Below, piece by piece: positions 17,926 to 26,997 of a DNA stretch of 64,000 nt (position 1 is its first letter; every line of letters begins with the position of its first letter). Made by a program: the position numbers and the translations under genes. The notes under the pieces were generated by a model. It was not told where the DNA came from and made no database searches. It worked only from the letters and a program-made list of their open reading frames with translations. Location of the stretch: positions 62,001-126,000 of IMG/VR virus record IMGVR_UViG_3300027974_000020, one strand, 5' to 3'. The stretch comes from a virus.

Positions 17926-17957
17926 AGGGGGTGGAGATTTCTCTCACACCCCCCACT
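17926..17957 (-). terminator. Strong intrinsic terminator after the capsid gene
   Basis: Read on the minus strand, GGGGGTGTGAGA pairs with TCTCCACCCCC around a GAAA loop and is followed by TATTTT. It sits 40 bases past the stop of the major capsid gene, where an attenuating terminator commonly keeps capsid messages abundant relative to downstream tail genes. Confidence 0.8.
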
Positions 17958-17997
17958 TTCTAGGGATTCGTAACTATAACTAACCCTAAGGATTATA

Positions 17998-19062
17998 TTA
18001 GCTAAGTGTAACCTGATTTGTAACTTGTACTTCGTAGTTACGAGCAAGGTTAATATTCTTGGCCACTGTAATTCCTTCACCATCACCAAGCATCACGATG
18101 TCGTAACGCTCTTTCATCTTCATCTGACGAATGTCGCGACTTGGATCAGCGAACTGATCTGTGGTCATGTCATCCTTGACAAGAAGTGAACCGACTTCAT
18201 TGCGGTCAATCAAGAACACGTCAGACTTAGCTGGCGTTGCACCCGACTTTGCAGTGAAGCTTACGAATGGTGATACGATTACATTCAAACCCATAGGAGC
18301 GGTGTTGTTTAGTGCACCTTCTCTTGAGTCTGGACGGTAACCCCAACTTGTATTGACTGCTGCTGCAGAACCACCTGTGTGGAAGATGGCATCCTTGAGG
18401 AATACCGACCACATAAGTGGGTGGAGGATAAAGTCTGTTGGGACATGATTTTCTGCCATAAGAACAGCAGCCATGTCGACAACATCATCCCAGTGAAGAG
18501 TGTCGTTGAACTCGCCATCGATCCCTCTACCGGTTGTGCTATCGTAACCGCCATCAGCATTGTCGAACACAATTGTAGCTGCGTCCTTGAAACGTGACAA
18601 GGCAATTTGTTCCTTAAGACGAGCCATTGCTCTACCTGCAGCGCGGACGTGAAGGCCTACGATATCCCAGAGTGAGTCTGAAATGACTTCTTCTGTAAAG
18701 GAGAGCTTGACGCCCTTCTTGGATACTTTGCCTTCAATCTGCTTTGCAAAGGCGAGCGCTTGCTCTGGATACTCTTGGCCCTCAGGAATCTCTGCTGCTT
18801 GAATAGCATTGACTGCTGGGAACTCGAGTGAACGGCCCTTACCTAGGCGTACTGTCGAGAGAAGTGGAGTCACAAGAAGTTGTGGCTCTGCTGCCTCTTT
18901 AAGTGTACGTGAAATAACCTTTGGGAAAAGTATTGCTGCATCAGGTGATGCAAATGCTTCCTTAATAGTTACTCTATTATTTTCGTCTATATGCCCGTCC
19001 TCGGTTAAAGCGTTCTCCCAAGCTGGGAGACCCGAGAGGAGCTCTTGGATTGTCTTACTCAT
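17998..19062 (-). CDS. Major capsid protein
   Basis: This 354-residue protein is in the canonical place: protease, scaffold, one intervening gene, then capsid. It has an N-terminal helical arm (SKTIQELLSGLPAWENAL), an EFPAVNAIQAAEIPEGQEYP segment with a predicted processing-prone region, LHWDDVVDMAAVL, and the P-domain-like FILHPLMWSVFLKD and GLNVIVSPFVSF strands typical of HK97-fold capsids. GC content and codon choice (CGT, CGC, GTC) are clearly richer than in its neighbours, as expected for the most abundant phage protein. It is followed by a strong terminator. Confidence 0.85.
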   Translation of the reverse strand: MSKTIQELLSGLPAWENALTEDGHIDENNRVTIKEAFASPDAAILFPKVISRTLKEAAEPQLLVTPLLSTVRLGKGRSLEFPAVNAIQAAEIPEGQEYPEQALAFAKQIEGKVSKKGVKLSFTEEVISDSLWDIVGLHVRAAGRAMARLKEQIALSRFKDAATIVFDNADGGYDSTTGRGIDGEFNDTLHWDDVVDMAAVLMAENHVPTDFILHPLMWSVFLKDAIFHTGGSAAAVNTSWGYRPDSREGALNNTAPMGLNVIVSPFVSFTAKSGATPAKSDVFLIDRNEVGSLLVKDDMTTDQFADPSRDIRQMKMKERYDIVMLGDGEGITVAKNINLARNYEVQVTNQVTLS

Positions 19063-19089
19063 CTTAGGAATATTCCTCCTGTTTAATTT

Positions 19090-19851
19090 CTAAAGTGTTA
19101 GATTGACACGGAATGCGCCAATCACATTATTTACGTCCAAATTAGAACGTATACCCAATTTACCTGAGAATGAACCCGAGCGTGTAAGCTCGTATACAGT
19201 TTTCAGGGCACCTGGATCTGATGGCAACTGCATGTAGGAGAGAAGGCCGTCATCAAAGTTTGTAGCAAACTTCTCAACCTCAACTACCTTACCTACTTGC
19301 AACCATGGGTAGCTACCACAATCGTTCTTTGAAAGAACTACTGGGCGGCCCATATGGTCTGCCTTAATTAATGAACCAACAGTTACATCGTTATTAACGA
19401 GATTAACCATTGGGTACTCAACGTATCCATGAGTAATGAATCCAGCGCCTTGCGAAGTGCCTTTATCAAACGGACGGTAGAGGTCATACTGAGCACAACC
19501 AATTGGGATTGATCTAAGCTCTACTGAAACTGTATCAGTTGCACCCGAGCTGTATGATGGTGTTGCACCATCCAAAGGATCCCACGATGCTGGCATCGTG
19601 TCGCCCCAAGTTACTGCAGAACCTGTTCCGTTTGCAGGAACAATTCTTGCATCACCGCTAGCATCTGCAACGACCGAAAGAATTGTACCCTTAGTGATTA
19701 CAATTTCAAAACGATCATCTTCTGAATCTGAATACCATGTTGGCAATCCTGCTGATGGAAGCAAGTAGGCTGCTGGTGCAATACCAGGAGAGACTACAAA
19801 ACGACCAGCACCTGTTTTAGTGCCAACTTTACGAAATTTAGCTAATGACAT
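19090..19851 (-). CDS. Capsid-associated protein, candidate decoration or head protein
   Basis: This 253-residue protein starts MSLAKFRKVGTKTGAGRFVV and is beta-rich with GSLIKADHMGRPVVLSKND and WLQVGKVVEVEKF. It shares with the capsid gene the same optimised codon usage, suggesting high expression. Its position between scaffold and capsid fits a decoration or accessory head protein, but I recognise no defined family. AAGGAG precedes ATG 19851. Confidence 0.55.
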   Translation of the reverse strand: MSLAKFRKVGTKTGAGRFVVSPGIAPAAYLLPSAGLPTWYSDSEDDRFEIVITKGTILSVVADASGDARIVPANGTGSAVTWGDTMPASWDPLDGATPSYSSGATDTVSVELRSIPIGCAQYDLYRPFDKGTSQGAGFITHGYVEYPMVNLVNNDVTVGSLIKADHMGRPVVLSKNDCGSYPWLQVGKVVEVEKFATNFDDGLLSYMQLPSDPGALKTVYELTRSGSFSGKLGIRSNLDVNNVIGAFRVNLTL

Positions 19852-19874
19852 TTAATATCTCCTTAAAGTTGTGA

Positions 19875-20564
19875 TTAGAGTTTACGACGACCCATGAAGG
19901 CATCTACAAAAAGTTGTTCAACAGCATTGGTCTTTACTTCTTCAATTTCTTCTTCTTGCTTATCTGAAAATATAACATTTTGTTCATTTTCAACAGCAAT
20001 TTCAGAATTGATTTCTGGCATATTAACACGCTTTGTTTTTGTAACAGGCATGCTTGCCAAATCTCTTAAAGAATCAGCCAAAGAAGAAGCTGTTCTATTT
20101 GAATGATCAGCTATTAGTTCTTCTCTTGCTTCATATGACTCTATTCCGTTTGCAATTTTTGCATCTACAACTCTTTCAACAAGAGTTCTATGCAATGCAT
20201 TCTTGAGTTTCTGATTTTCTTCTTCGAGGGACTGAAGCTTCTTTGTTTTGTCATCGACATCTTGCTCAGAGGCTTGCTCATCGGCTTTTATTGTGCCAGT
20301 GAGGTCTGTCTTTGACTCTTCAGTCTTCTCATTTTCTTTAGAAGTAGTAGTCTCAGAAGAATCAACAGTATCAACCTGTTCTTCTTTTGAATCTAAAACC
20401 TCTTCAGATCCTTTAGCATCTTCTTTCGCTACTTCTTCAGTTTCATTTGAAGTTGTATCAATTACTGATGCTTTTACGTTTTCTAAATCTTTAATTTTTG
20501 CAGAAAGAATATCAACCAAAGATTCATCTTTGTTTTCTTTAGCAATTTTTAGTGCATTATCCAA
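19875..20564 (-). CDS. Scaffolding protein (C-terminal part of an interrupted frame)
   Basis: The protein is highly charged and helical, with long E/K/S-rich stretches, a coiled-coil-like QSLEEENQKLKNALHRTLVE and a basic C-terminus ending AFMGRRKL, all typical of phage scaffolds. The open frame reaches back to 20639, in the same phase as the protease frame but separated from it by TGA at 20642-20640, at the end of a 16-bp tandem duplication. The best ribosome-binding site for a scaffold (GAGGAG before ATG 20786, MNDEVKNEDIL) lies upstream of that TGA inside the protease gene, as in nested protease/scaffold pairs. The TTG at 20564 has no good site. Confidence 0.65.
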   Translation of the reverse strand: MDNALKIAKENKDESLVDILSAKIKDLENVKASVIDTTSNETEEVAKEDAKGSEEVLDSKEEQVDTVDSSETTTSKENEKTEESKTDLTGTIKADEQASEQDVDDKTKKLQSLEEENQKLKNALHRTLVERVVDAKIANGIESYEAREELIADHSNRTASSLADSLRDLASMPVTKTKRVNMPEINSEIAVENEQNVIFSDKQEEEIEEVKTNAVEQLFVDAFMGRRKL

Positions 20565-20639
20565 TGCTACTATTAAATCTGAGCCATCATTTTCTTTTGA
20601 TTCATTGGACTCATCTTTAGCAAGTACTTCTTCTTCTGT

Positions 20640-21651
20640 TCAGCTTGCTCTTTGTTCAGCTTGCTCTTTGTTTTGCGCTGCATCCGTAGTTTCCTCTGAC
20701 GAGGATGGAGAAGTTGCTTGAGATAGATCTTGGCTAAGCTCTTCAACCGTAGCCAATATATCTTCATTCTTGACTTCATCATTCATGTTTAATTTCTCCT
20801 CAAGAATATCTTTCTTATGATTCTCAACATATAGTAATGAATCATTAGTATATTTGTAATCTTCGCTTTCGTGAATCGCATAAGCCGTTAAAAAAGCCCC
20901 CTTCAAATGCATATAAAGAGGTTTTGATTCTTTAGATTTAAGGCCTTTTAATATTGATTTATGTTCTTCAACCGAGTAAATTTCTTCTTCGTTCATGCTT
21001 AAAACAAAAGCCGAACTCCTTGCTACCCAGTCATTTGATGAATTCTCAACCTTAACATCTTTATTTCCGGCTTTTCTTACGCCAGACTTAGAATCTGCTG
21101 GTTGATTAACAAAAGAATATTCCTTAAAGGATATATCTTGCATATCTACAAAGGCCAGTTTACCCTTATAAACTTGACCTCTTTTAAATTTAGCCAATTT
21201 TGGTCTGCCGTCTTCGGACTCTGCGGCCAAATCTTCTCCGGTAATTGAGCATACTGCTTTGCCGGCTCTACCGCCTACTGAGCCAGTTAAATATCTTTTA
21301 TCTAAAACTTTTTGTATTGCGTTAGGATCAGTGATAGCAACCTGTAACCTAACAAATGAAGAACCATCTTCTTCTTTGTCCATCTTTGCTGCCATAACTC
21401 TGCCAATTGGCTCGGAGTTCAAATCATGATTAAGTATGATTGGTTTCGGGTATGGCTCAACCCATGATTGTAAGGCGTTTTCTAATGCTTGAGCTGAATA
21501 ATTGTTATAGTTAGCTGTTAATCCGTTCGTGGATTGCAGCTACCTCAATTATCAAACCTTTATTTAAATTTTCTGATTCAGAAAAATTAAAATCTACACC
21601 AGAAAAATCCGGAAGTTGAACCCTAAAGGTTTCAACAAAATCAAAGGCCAT
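20640..21651 (-). CDS. Prohead protease (336 residues) requiring a +1 frameshift at CGG
   Basis: GGAG is six bases before ATG 21651. The first frame reads MAFDFVETFRVQLPDFSG...IIEVAAIHE, then CGG (21525-21523) and soon TAA. Skipping the C gives GLTANYNNYSAQALENALQSW, PYPKPIILNHD and SEPIGRVMAAK, then SVGGRAGKAVC and FKEYSFVNQPAD. The joined HEGLTAN...NHD arrangement is that of phage prohead proteases with the catalytic His in the LNHD region and a Ser in the GSVGG stretch. The ATG-like start at 21422 would delete the catalytic His region and has no ribosome-binding site. The C-terminal 49 residues are shared with a nested scaffold start at 20786. Confidence 0.8.
20641..20672. repeat. Perfect 16-bp tandem duplication at the protease/scaffold junction
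   Basis: CAGCTTGCTCTTTGTT occurs twice head to tail (20641-20656 and 20657-20672). Being 16 bases it changes phase by one between copies. The downstream copy creates the in-frame TGA that ends the protease frame. It could be a real slippage mutation, an assembly artefact or a recoding site. Confidence 0.9.
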
Positions 21652-21725
21652 TTATATCTCCATTTTTAAGAACTATACGTATAGTAATTTGTTTTTATAA
21701 CATTAAACAATTTTATATGATTATA

Positions 21726-22505
21726 TCAGACTTTTAGTAGGTTTTCCAAAAATTCAGAACTTCTCTTATCACCATTGCGTTTATACTCATCTAAGTGTGC
21801 CGGAGACATAATATGAGGTGCATAGATATAGGATGCACTAAACAACGAAAAATTATTTTTAGTTGCATTAGCTGACCAACCCAAATCCTCTCCCTGTTGA
21901 TGGAATACATAATCTACATTATTGTAAACATCTTTAGACATCATTTTTGCAGCCATTATTATATCTGACTGAAAAAAAGATCCAAGTGGATATGATTTTT
22001 CTCTGTATGCCATTTCGCCAACTTTATCTTTCCAGCTCATTACGCTTGGGAATTGATTGCCTACTGGAGTCATATACATAAGAGGGGAAACTGCATCGGC
22101 TCCGGCTTTAATGTGTGCTATTAATAGTTCTAGTGTGTTTGGATTTTCCAATAAAATATCTGAATCCAAACTTAGATAATAATCTGGTTGATGTTCTCTG
22201 ACTGTTTGAAGAACAGAATTTCTTAAAGAAATCATATTATGATATTTAGATAGTGTCCATTGTCTTCCATTGTTTTTGTGTTCATAATGATTAATGTCAT
22301 TTCTTTCATTAATCACAAACAAAGGAATTCTTGGATCTAGCTTTTTCCAAGCATGAAGTGCTTTGGTGGTGGCAATATCATCAGGAGCAGTTTCAAAAAC
22401 AAAACCAATATTAGAAATATCTAATGATTGCTTTAATATACATCTGATCCATTGAGATAAAATCCAATCTCTTTTGTAGATTGGACATCCTATAATAAGT
22501 TTCAT
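21726..22505 (-). CDS. Glycosyltransferase family 2-like protein
   Basis: This 259-residue protein opens MKLIIGCPIYKRDWILSQWI, a GT2 N-terminal strand, and has RNSVLQTVREHQPDYYLSLD with DSD at about residue 115 (SLDSDILL), the metal and sugar-nucleotide motif. A later HQQGEDLGWS carries the ED pair expected for an acceptor-site base. It lies between the protease and the portal-linked small gene, 4 bases from the latter. The position inside the head-gene cluster suggests capsid or virion glycosylation, which is inference. Confidence 0.65.
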   Translation of the reverse strand: MKLIIGCPIYKRDWILSQWIRCILKQSLDISNIGFVFETAPDDIATTKALHAWKKLDPRIPLFVINERNDINHYEHKNNGRQWTLSKYHNMISLRNSVLQTVREHQPDYYLSLDSDILLENPNTLELLIAHIKAGADAVSPLMYMTPVGNQFPSVMSWKDKVGEMAYREKSYPLGSFFQSDIIMAAKMMSKDVYNNVDYVFHQQGEDLGWSANATKNNFSLFSASYIYAPHIMSPAHLDEYKRNGDKRSSEFLENLLKV

Positions 22506-22508
22506 TTT

Positions 22509-22820
22509 TTATTCAGCTGTTTTAGTTTCTTTTTTTACTACTGGTTTTGCTGGTTCTTTTTCATCTTTTTTAGATGCAGACTCTGCTAGCAAATCTATTT
22601 TTTGTTCTTTATTCTGTGCTACTTCTTGTGAGGCGACTTCTTCTTCTTCAGGTTCTTCCATCAAAACTTGGAAACCTTCCATAAAGGCATCGACTATTTC
22701 AACTAGAATTTGTAATGCAAGTCTTATTTGATTATTTGCTACAGCTTTTCTAAAGCCTTCAATTGCATCTTCTTCAAGAAGAAATTGTTTTGAAATTTCA
22801 GAATTAATCATTAAACTCAT
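22509..22820 (-). CDS. Small acidic/basic hypothetical protein after portal
   Basis: This 103-residue protein has an N-terminal helix-rich half (IEGFRKAVANNQIRLALQIL) and an E/K-rich, low-complexity C-terminal tail (EEPEEEEVASQ..., KDEKEPAKPVVKKETKTAE). It overlaps the end of the portal gene by 17 bases. Similar short helical proteins downstream of portals are common in T4-like phages, but I do not recognise this one. Confidence 0.5.
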   Translation of the reverse strand: MSLMINSEISKQFLLEEDAIEGFRKAVANNQIRLALQILVEIVDAFMEGFQVLMEEPEEEEVASQEVAQNKEQKIDLLAESASKKDEKEPAKPVVKKETKTAE

Positions 22821-24495
22821 TGGTGTTTTTGTCCTTAATTAAATTTTCAATTGGATTTTCGTCTTCATTAGTATACACTACATTATAGTCTTTTTCTAGC
22901 GCATTTTCAATTGCTGATAACCAAGACATATCAGATCTTCTAATATTTGGAGAACTATTTCTGCCATTTTGATTTGCTGGTCTTACTGAGTTACCAGTTC
23001 CTCTTCTATTTGAAGGAAGATTTCTTTGACCCTTAGGAGCAGAAGCTTGTTTGTCTCCATCCTTTTTAACATCAGTAGCTTTAGCTGGAGTGTTTTGTGC
23101 TGCTATTTTAGCCTGAGCTTGAGCTATATCAATTTGGACTCTACCCTGTATTGACGGAAACAAATTCTCCTCATCAACTTCTGGATCTAAACCAAGTTCT
23201 ACTCTTGCTTCGTCTAAGCTAATTAGTGAATTAGCATATTTTTGCATGATATGTGTTTCTTTTTTAACCTGAGTATCAACATCAATTTCTTTAAACTTAA
23301 AGAAGCATCTGTCTGACACAGTTTCTTCGACTGGATTAACTATAGGATCATAACCAGCTTCGAATAGAAGTTCATTAAATATGTGAAGTCTAATCATATC
23401 AGAAAATTGTTTTTGATATTGTTTAACCTTATCGTATAGCGCAACATCTAATCGATCAGTTACCGATCTATTGCCACCATTCATCATCATGCCGAGATGA
23501 TGAGGGGAAACACCAAGTCCTACTGCAACTCTTTCCTTAAAGTGCTCAAGGTAGCTTGATGCATCAAGTGCCTCTTTACCAGAACCAACAATTTCTATAT
23601 CATGTCTATGGGGCAAGATCAACCCACCCTCTGATCTTAGATTTTCTATTTCTGCGGCCGCTCTATCAATTTCATCTGGCTCAGCTGGCTGTTCTGGAGT
23701 TCCAATTCTATATTTATATAGCGGGAACAATTCTCTATGAACTAAATTTTGGATATCTTCTTCTATTTGCCTAAGAGCAACAACGTCATCTAAAACTGTT
23801 GTAAGGAATGGGGTTCCAAAAGCTCTTCCAGTTTTTCTGTCGACACTTATATGTATAACCCTATCTGCAGACCAAACTGGATTTTTATTTGTAGGAGAAT
23901 ACGTTAAAGGATCTGTCATCTGCTCATACATCTTTGGCCTATTATGCTTATCCCTCATTATTCTGACTTGTTCAGTGGGTATAAGATAATAGCCAACAAT
24001 TGACTCAGTTCCAGATATAGGATTTAATTTTGTTGGGAAATATTCTGATATATCGGCGCGTGCTTTTACAATAAAAACATTTCCATATTTAAATAACTGA
24101 TCTGAAACTTCTAATAAGAAATCTGAAAATGGTCTTTTCATAGCCATTTCCATAAAATCTATTCTTTGGTATAAATACGAAACTGCTTCTGGATTTTCTC
24201 CGACAATTTGCCAGCCTTCTTTCCAAAACAATTCTTTATATTTGTTTAAAGCTTGTTTAACATACGAGTCTGTATCAACAGCCTGCATTATTCTTTCAAA
24301 GTCATATGGAGACGGCTCAAAAGTACTTCTAGTATTATACCAATACGTAGAACCCTGATAGCCAAGTGCTAGTGTAGCAACTTTCATCGTCTTTGAGATT
24401 GTTTTTACATCTTCTGGTTCTATAGTTCTAGCTATAAAATCAGAGTTAGAAAAACCTTCTACTTGACGAAAGGGTATATAATCTTTTAAAGCCAT
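22804..24495 (-). CDS. Portal protein
   Basis: This 563-residue protein has portal features: IMQAVDTDSYVKQALNKYKE, then AVSYLYQRIDFMEMAMKRPF with SDFLLEVSDQLFKYGNVFIVK, the IHISVDRKTGRAFGTPFLTT strand, IEEDIQNLVHRELFPLYKY, and SHHLGMMM-type GVSPHHLGMMMNGG with DRLDVALYDKVKQYQ near the stem/crown. The C-terminal 90 residues are low-complexity, Gln/Asn/Arg-rich. It lies between the terminase-side genes and the protease, as expected. It forms the DNA-entry dodecamer of the head. Confidence 0.85.
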   Translation of the reverse strand: MALKDYIPFRQVEGFSNSDFIARTIEPEDVKTISKTMKVATLALGYQGSTYWYNTRSTFEPSPYDFERIMQAVDTDSYVKQALNKYKELFWKEGWQIVGENPEAVSYLYQRIDFMEMAMKRPFSDFLLEVSDQLFKYGNVFIVKARADISEYFPTKLNPISGTESIVGYYLIPTEQVRIMRDKHNRPKMYEQMTDPLTYSPTNKNPVWSADRVIHISVDRKTGRAFGTPFLTTVLDDVVALRQIEEDIQNLVHRELFPLYKYRIGTPEQPAEPDEIDRAAAEIENLRSEGGLILPHRHDIEIVGSGKEALDASSYLEHFKERVAVGLGVSPHHLGMMMNGGNRSVTDRLDVALYDKVKQYQKQFSDMIRLHIFNELLFEAGYDPIVNPVEETVSDRCFFKFKEIDVDTQVKKETHIMQKYANSLISLDEARVELGLDPEVDEENLFPSIQGRVQIDIAQAQAKIAAQNTPAKATDVKKDGDKQASAPKGQRNLPSNRRGTGNSVRPANQNGRNSSPNIRRSDMSWLSAIENALEKDYNVVYTNEDENPIENLIKDKNTNEFND

Positions 24496-24551
24496 TATTG
24501 TCTCCTATAAAAACTAATTAAAATAGTACTAATTTTAATAGTTTTTATAAC

Positions 24552-24755
24552 TTAGTTTTGTGAGATGCCGGCTTTGTCAAAGGTATTCTTAATAATAAGT
24601 CCCTTAACTGATTCAAGCCAAAAAATCGTTTCAGCCTCAGAAAAGTCAGAACGATACGAAAGATTCTTATCACTAATCTTAATTTCAACTACGAACTCAG
24701 TTTTTACTGGATTGCTTTCATTTGTTTCTGTTGTTACTTCATTATTTTCACTCAT
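24552..24755 (-). CDS. Small hypothetical protein
   Basis: This 67-residue protein has a Thr/Glu-rich N-terminus (SENNEVTTETNESNP) followed by a compact FVVEIKISDKNLSYRSDFSE segment and LESVKGLIIKNTF. It starts at ATG 24755, two bases from the stop of 24757-25005. I recognise no family; a structural or chaperone role is possible from its position next to the portal gene. Confidence 0.5.
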   Translation of the reverse strand: MSENNEVTTETNESNPVKTEFVVEIKISDKNLSYRSDFSEAETIFWLESVKGLIIKNTFDKAGISQN

Positions 24756-24756
24756 C

Positions 24757-25005
24757 TTAGTGTCCTTTTTGTTTTTCTATTATTGCTGTTAATTGCTTTA
24801 TTGTAGCATCTTTTATTACTACCTCAGTCATTAATTGAGATAGTTTTTCTTGAAAAGATGCTATTATTAAATTAATATCTAAATTAGAATCATTATTATT
24901 TTGTGGATCAAAACTTTCCGATAATTGCATTGAATGTTTTTCCTCTATTGTTTGTTGTTCAAACATTAAATCTTGTTTATTTTTTTTGATAAACAGTTTT
25001 GACAT
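24757..25005 (-). CDS. Small coiled-coil-like hypothetical protein
   Basis: This 82-residue protein has an Asn/Asp-rich middle (QNNNDSNLDINL) and a C-terminal helix IIASFQEKLSQLMTEVVIKD extending to the end, with leucine/isoleucine heptad spacing. It starts at ATG 25005 and lies downstream of the S74 fibre gene. Function unknown. Confidence 0.45.
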   Translation of the reverse strand: MSKLFIKKNKQDLMFEQQTIEEKHSMQLSESFDPQNNNDSNLDINLIIASFQEKLSQLMTEVVIKDATIKQLTAIIEKQKGH

Positions 25006-25058
25006 AAGTATATTATATACTATCTTTCAATAGTAGTTTTGTCAATTCTAGTATAATA

Positions 25059-26997
25059 TTATTTTTCTAATTCTAATACCCTTTTGCGAAGATCTTGAAT
25101 ACTTGCAACGGCCAATGCCAATAGATCAAGATGCTTATACATCTCAATTTCTCCGTCGCCATCTTCTTCGTAATTATAAACAGACAGTAAACCGTTAGAA
25201 ACTTCTTCGACTTCTTCTGCTATAAATCCAATATTAATAGATGATTCTCTTCTTATTCTTTGTTCTTCTGTTTCTGGTTTGCGACTATTAATTTGTGGTT
25301 TCCAGGTAAATGTTACTGGCCTTAATGAATCTATAATTGAAATATTATTAAAATCTTGTATATTTTCTTTTAATTCTCTTTTAGAAGAAACTCTAAAAAC
25401 TTCACCGCCGCTAACACATAAAGTAGTTCCACTACTCGGACTTGTTGAAAGACCGGTAATACGTCTTTGTGAAACAAATTCGTTATAATTAATATACCAA
25501 GTTTGACCTCCAATCCACGAGCTGCCAGAGAAGCTTGTATCAATAAGCAAGCCTTGATCACCTCCAGCAAATATATAACATTGTGTCGCACCATCGGGAC
25601 TGGCAGTCCCGAGCGCTATTTGGCCTCCATCTATAGGGAGAGAAATTCTCCCACCTACAGTCAAACTAGTTCCACTAATTTCTGAACCAGTTATTGAGGT
25701 ACCAGTAATATTGACTCCATTAATATTTGCTGCAGTGATCGTTCCAGTTACCAGATCGCCACCAATGCTTCCAGATGTTGCGTTTATTTCTCCACTAATA
25801 TTTGCGCTTGTTGCCGTTAAAGAGCCATCACTATTTACTTGAAAAGCACCGTTGTTAATATCTATTGAAGTTCCAGAAATAGTTCCACCAGTTATTAAAT
25901 CTCCAGATATATTTCCTGAGGTAGCATTAATGGTTCCAGTAATATTTGCATTGCTTGCTACTAAACCGCCTTGGGGCGTTACCCTAAATGGCGCACTTGA
26001 GAATGTGCTATTTCCTAAATAAATTCCGCTTGAATCAGCTTTAAATATAGAATTACTAGAACCAATAGAAATAGTTCCACCACTTAACTCTCCAGAAAAA
26101 GTTCCACCAGCAGCGGAAAGATTTCCAGAAAAAGTGCCACCAGCTGCAGAAAGATTGCCAGTAAAAGTTAAATTTGTTCCATCCCAGTAAAGATATTTTG
26201 TAGAACTTCCTACTTTAAATTCTGCAGTTGATATAACACTCCCAGTTGTGTTCGCCTTCCATCTGTTATGTTCGTTTATAAATACTGCACCTGCTTTTAC
26301 TGTTCCTCGTATCGCAGCTTGGTCAAATTCAGCAAAGCCGTCTCCTCTTATCAGCCATCCGGCAGTGTTTGCCGAATAGTTGGAAGATCTAATAACTGCC
26401 GTATTAGCTGGGGCAGAGTATACAGTTGCGGCACCTGCTTGGGTCAAAACTATTTCATGAGCTCCAATTGTCCCAGCTGTTATTTTTGCAGCAGTTAGGC
26501 TTGCTATATATTGATTTGATATAAGAGGATTTGCTTGATCACTTTGAACTATTGGAGACCAACTACTTGGATTATTGCTGGAATCTATTGTTCTTATTCT
26601 TCCAAAATATCTTCTTGTTGTTGAATCTGTGCTATTTGCTACTGCAACTGTAAACACATTTGATCCAGACGTTCCAGAAGAATATATGGTCGCGTTTGTT
26701 ATCGGAGAAATATTTGGATAAGATCCAGAGACCTGGTTAGCCTCATAAAGCTCATAACCATATGATCTTGCGTCTTTATCTGATGCGTTGTCAAAAACAA
26801 ACATCACCTTTTCAAATGAAGAATACAGAGCAAGGTTTAGTGGATAATCTGGAATTGTTTGATCTGTTGGAACAGAAAATATTATTGCTTGTGATGGAGC
26901 GGAATTTATATTTAAATCTGAGTCTTTTACTCTAGCTGTTAATATGTAATTTTTTCCGTGGTTTTAAATTTTCTATTTTTCTTCTGACTTTAGCCAT
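25059..26997 (-). CDS. Tail fibre with peptidase S74 chaperone domain (645 residues), +1 frameshift at CGG
   Basis: Translation starts at ATG 26997, overlapping the upstream stop (TAATG), and reads MAKVRRKIENLKP, then CGG (26958-26956) and a TAG eight codons on. Skipping the C gives GKNYILTARVKDSDLNINSA and so on, continuous to 25059. The joined LKPGKNYILTARVKD is a good fibronectin-III strand pair. The body contains GTFSGNLSAAGGTFSGELSG and SGTSIDINNGAFQVN repeats. The C-terminal about 130 residues are an S74 intramolecular chaperone: VSSKRELKENIQDF (catalytic Ser/Lys), RPVTFTWKPQ, NIGFIAEEVEE and a final coiled coil, which trimerises the fibre and is then cleaved off. The ATG at 26807 has no ribosome-binding site and would remove a conserved strand. 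Confidence 0.75.

Noticed and set aside
20640-20642. The TGA as a selenocysteine codon
   Set aside because: No SECIS-like hairpin follows and no sel genes are seen; the tandem duplication explains the stop more simply.
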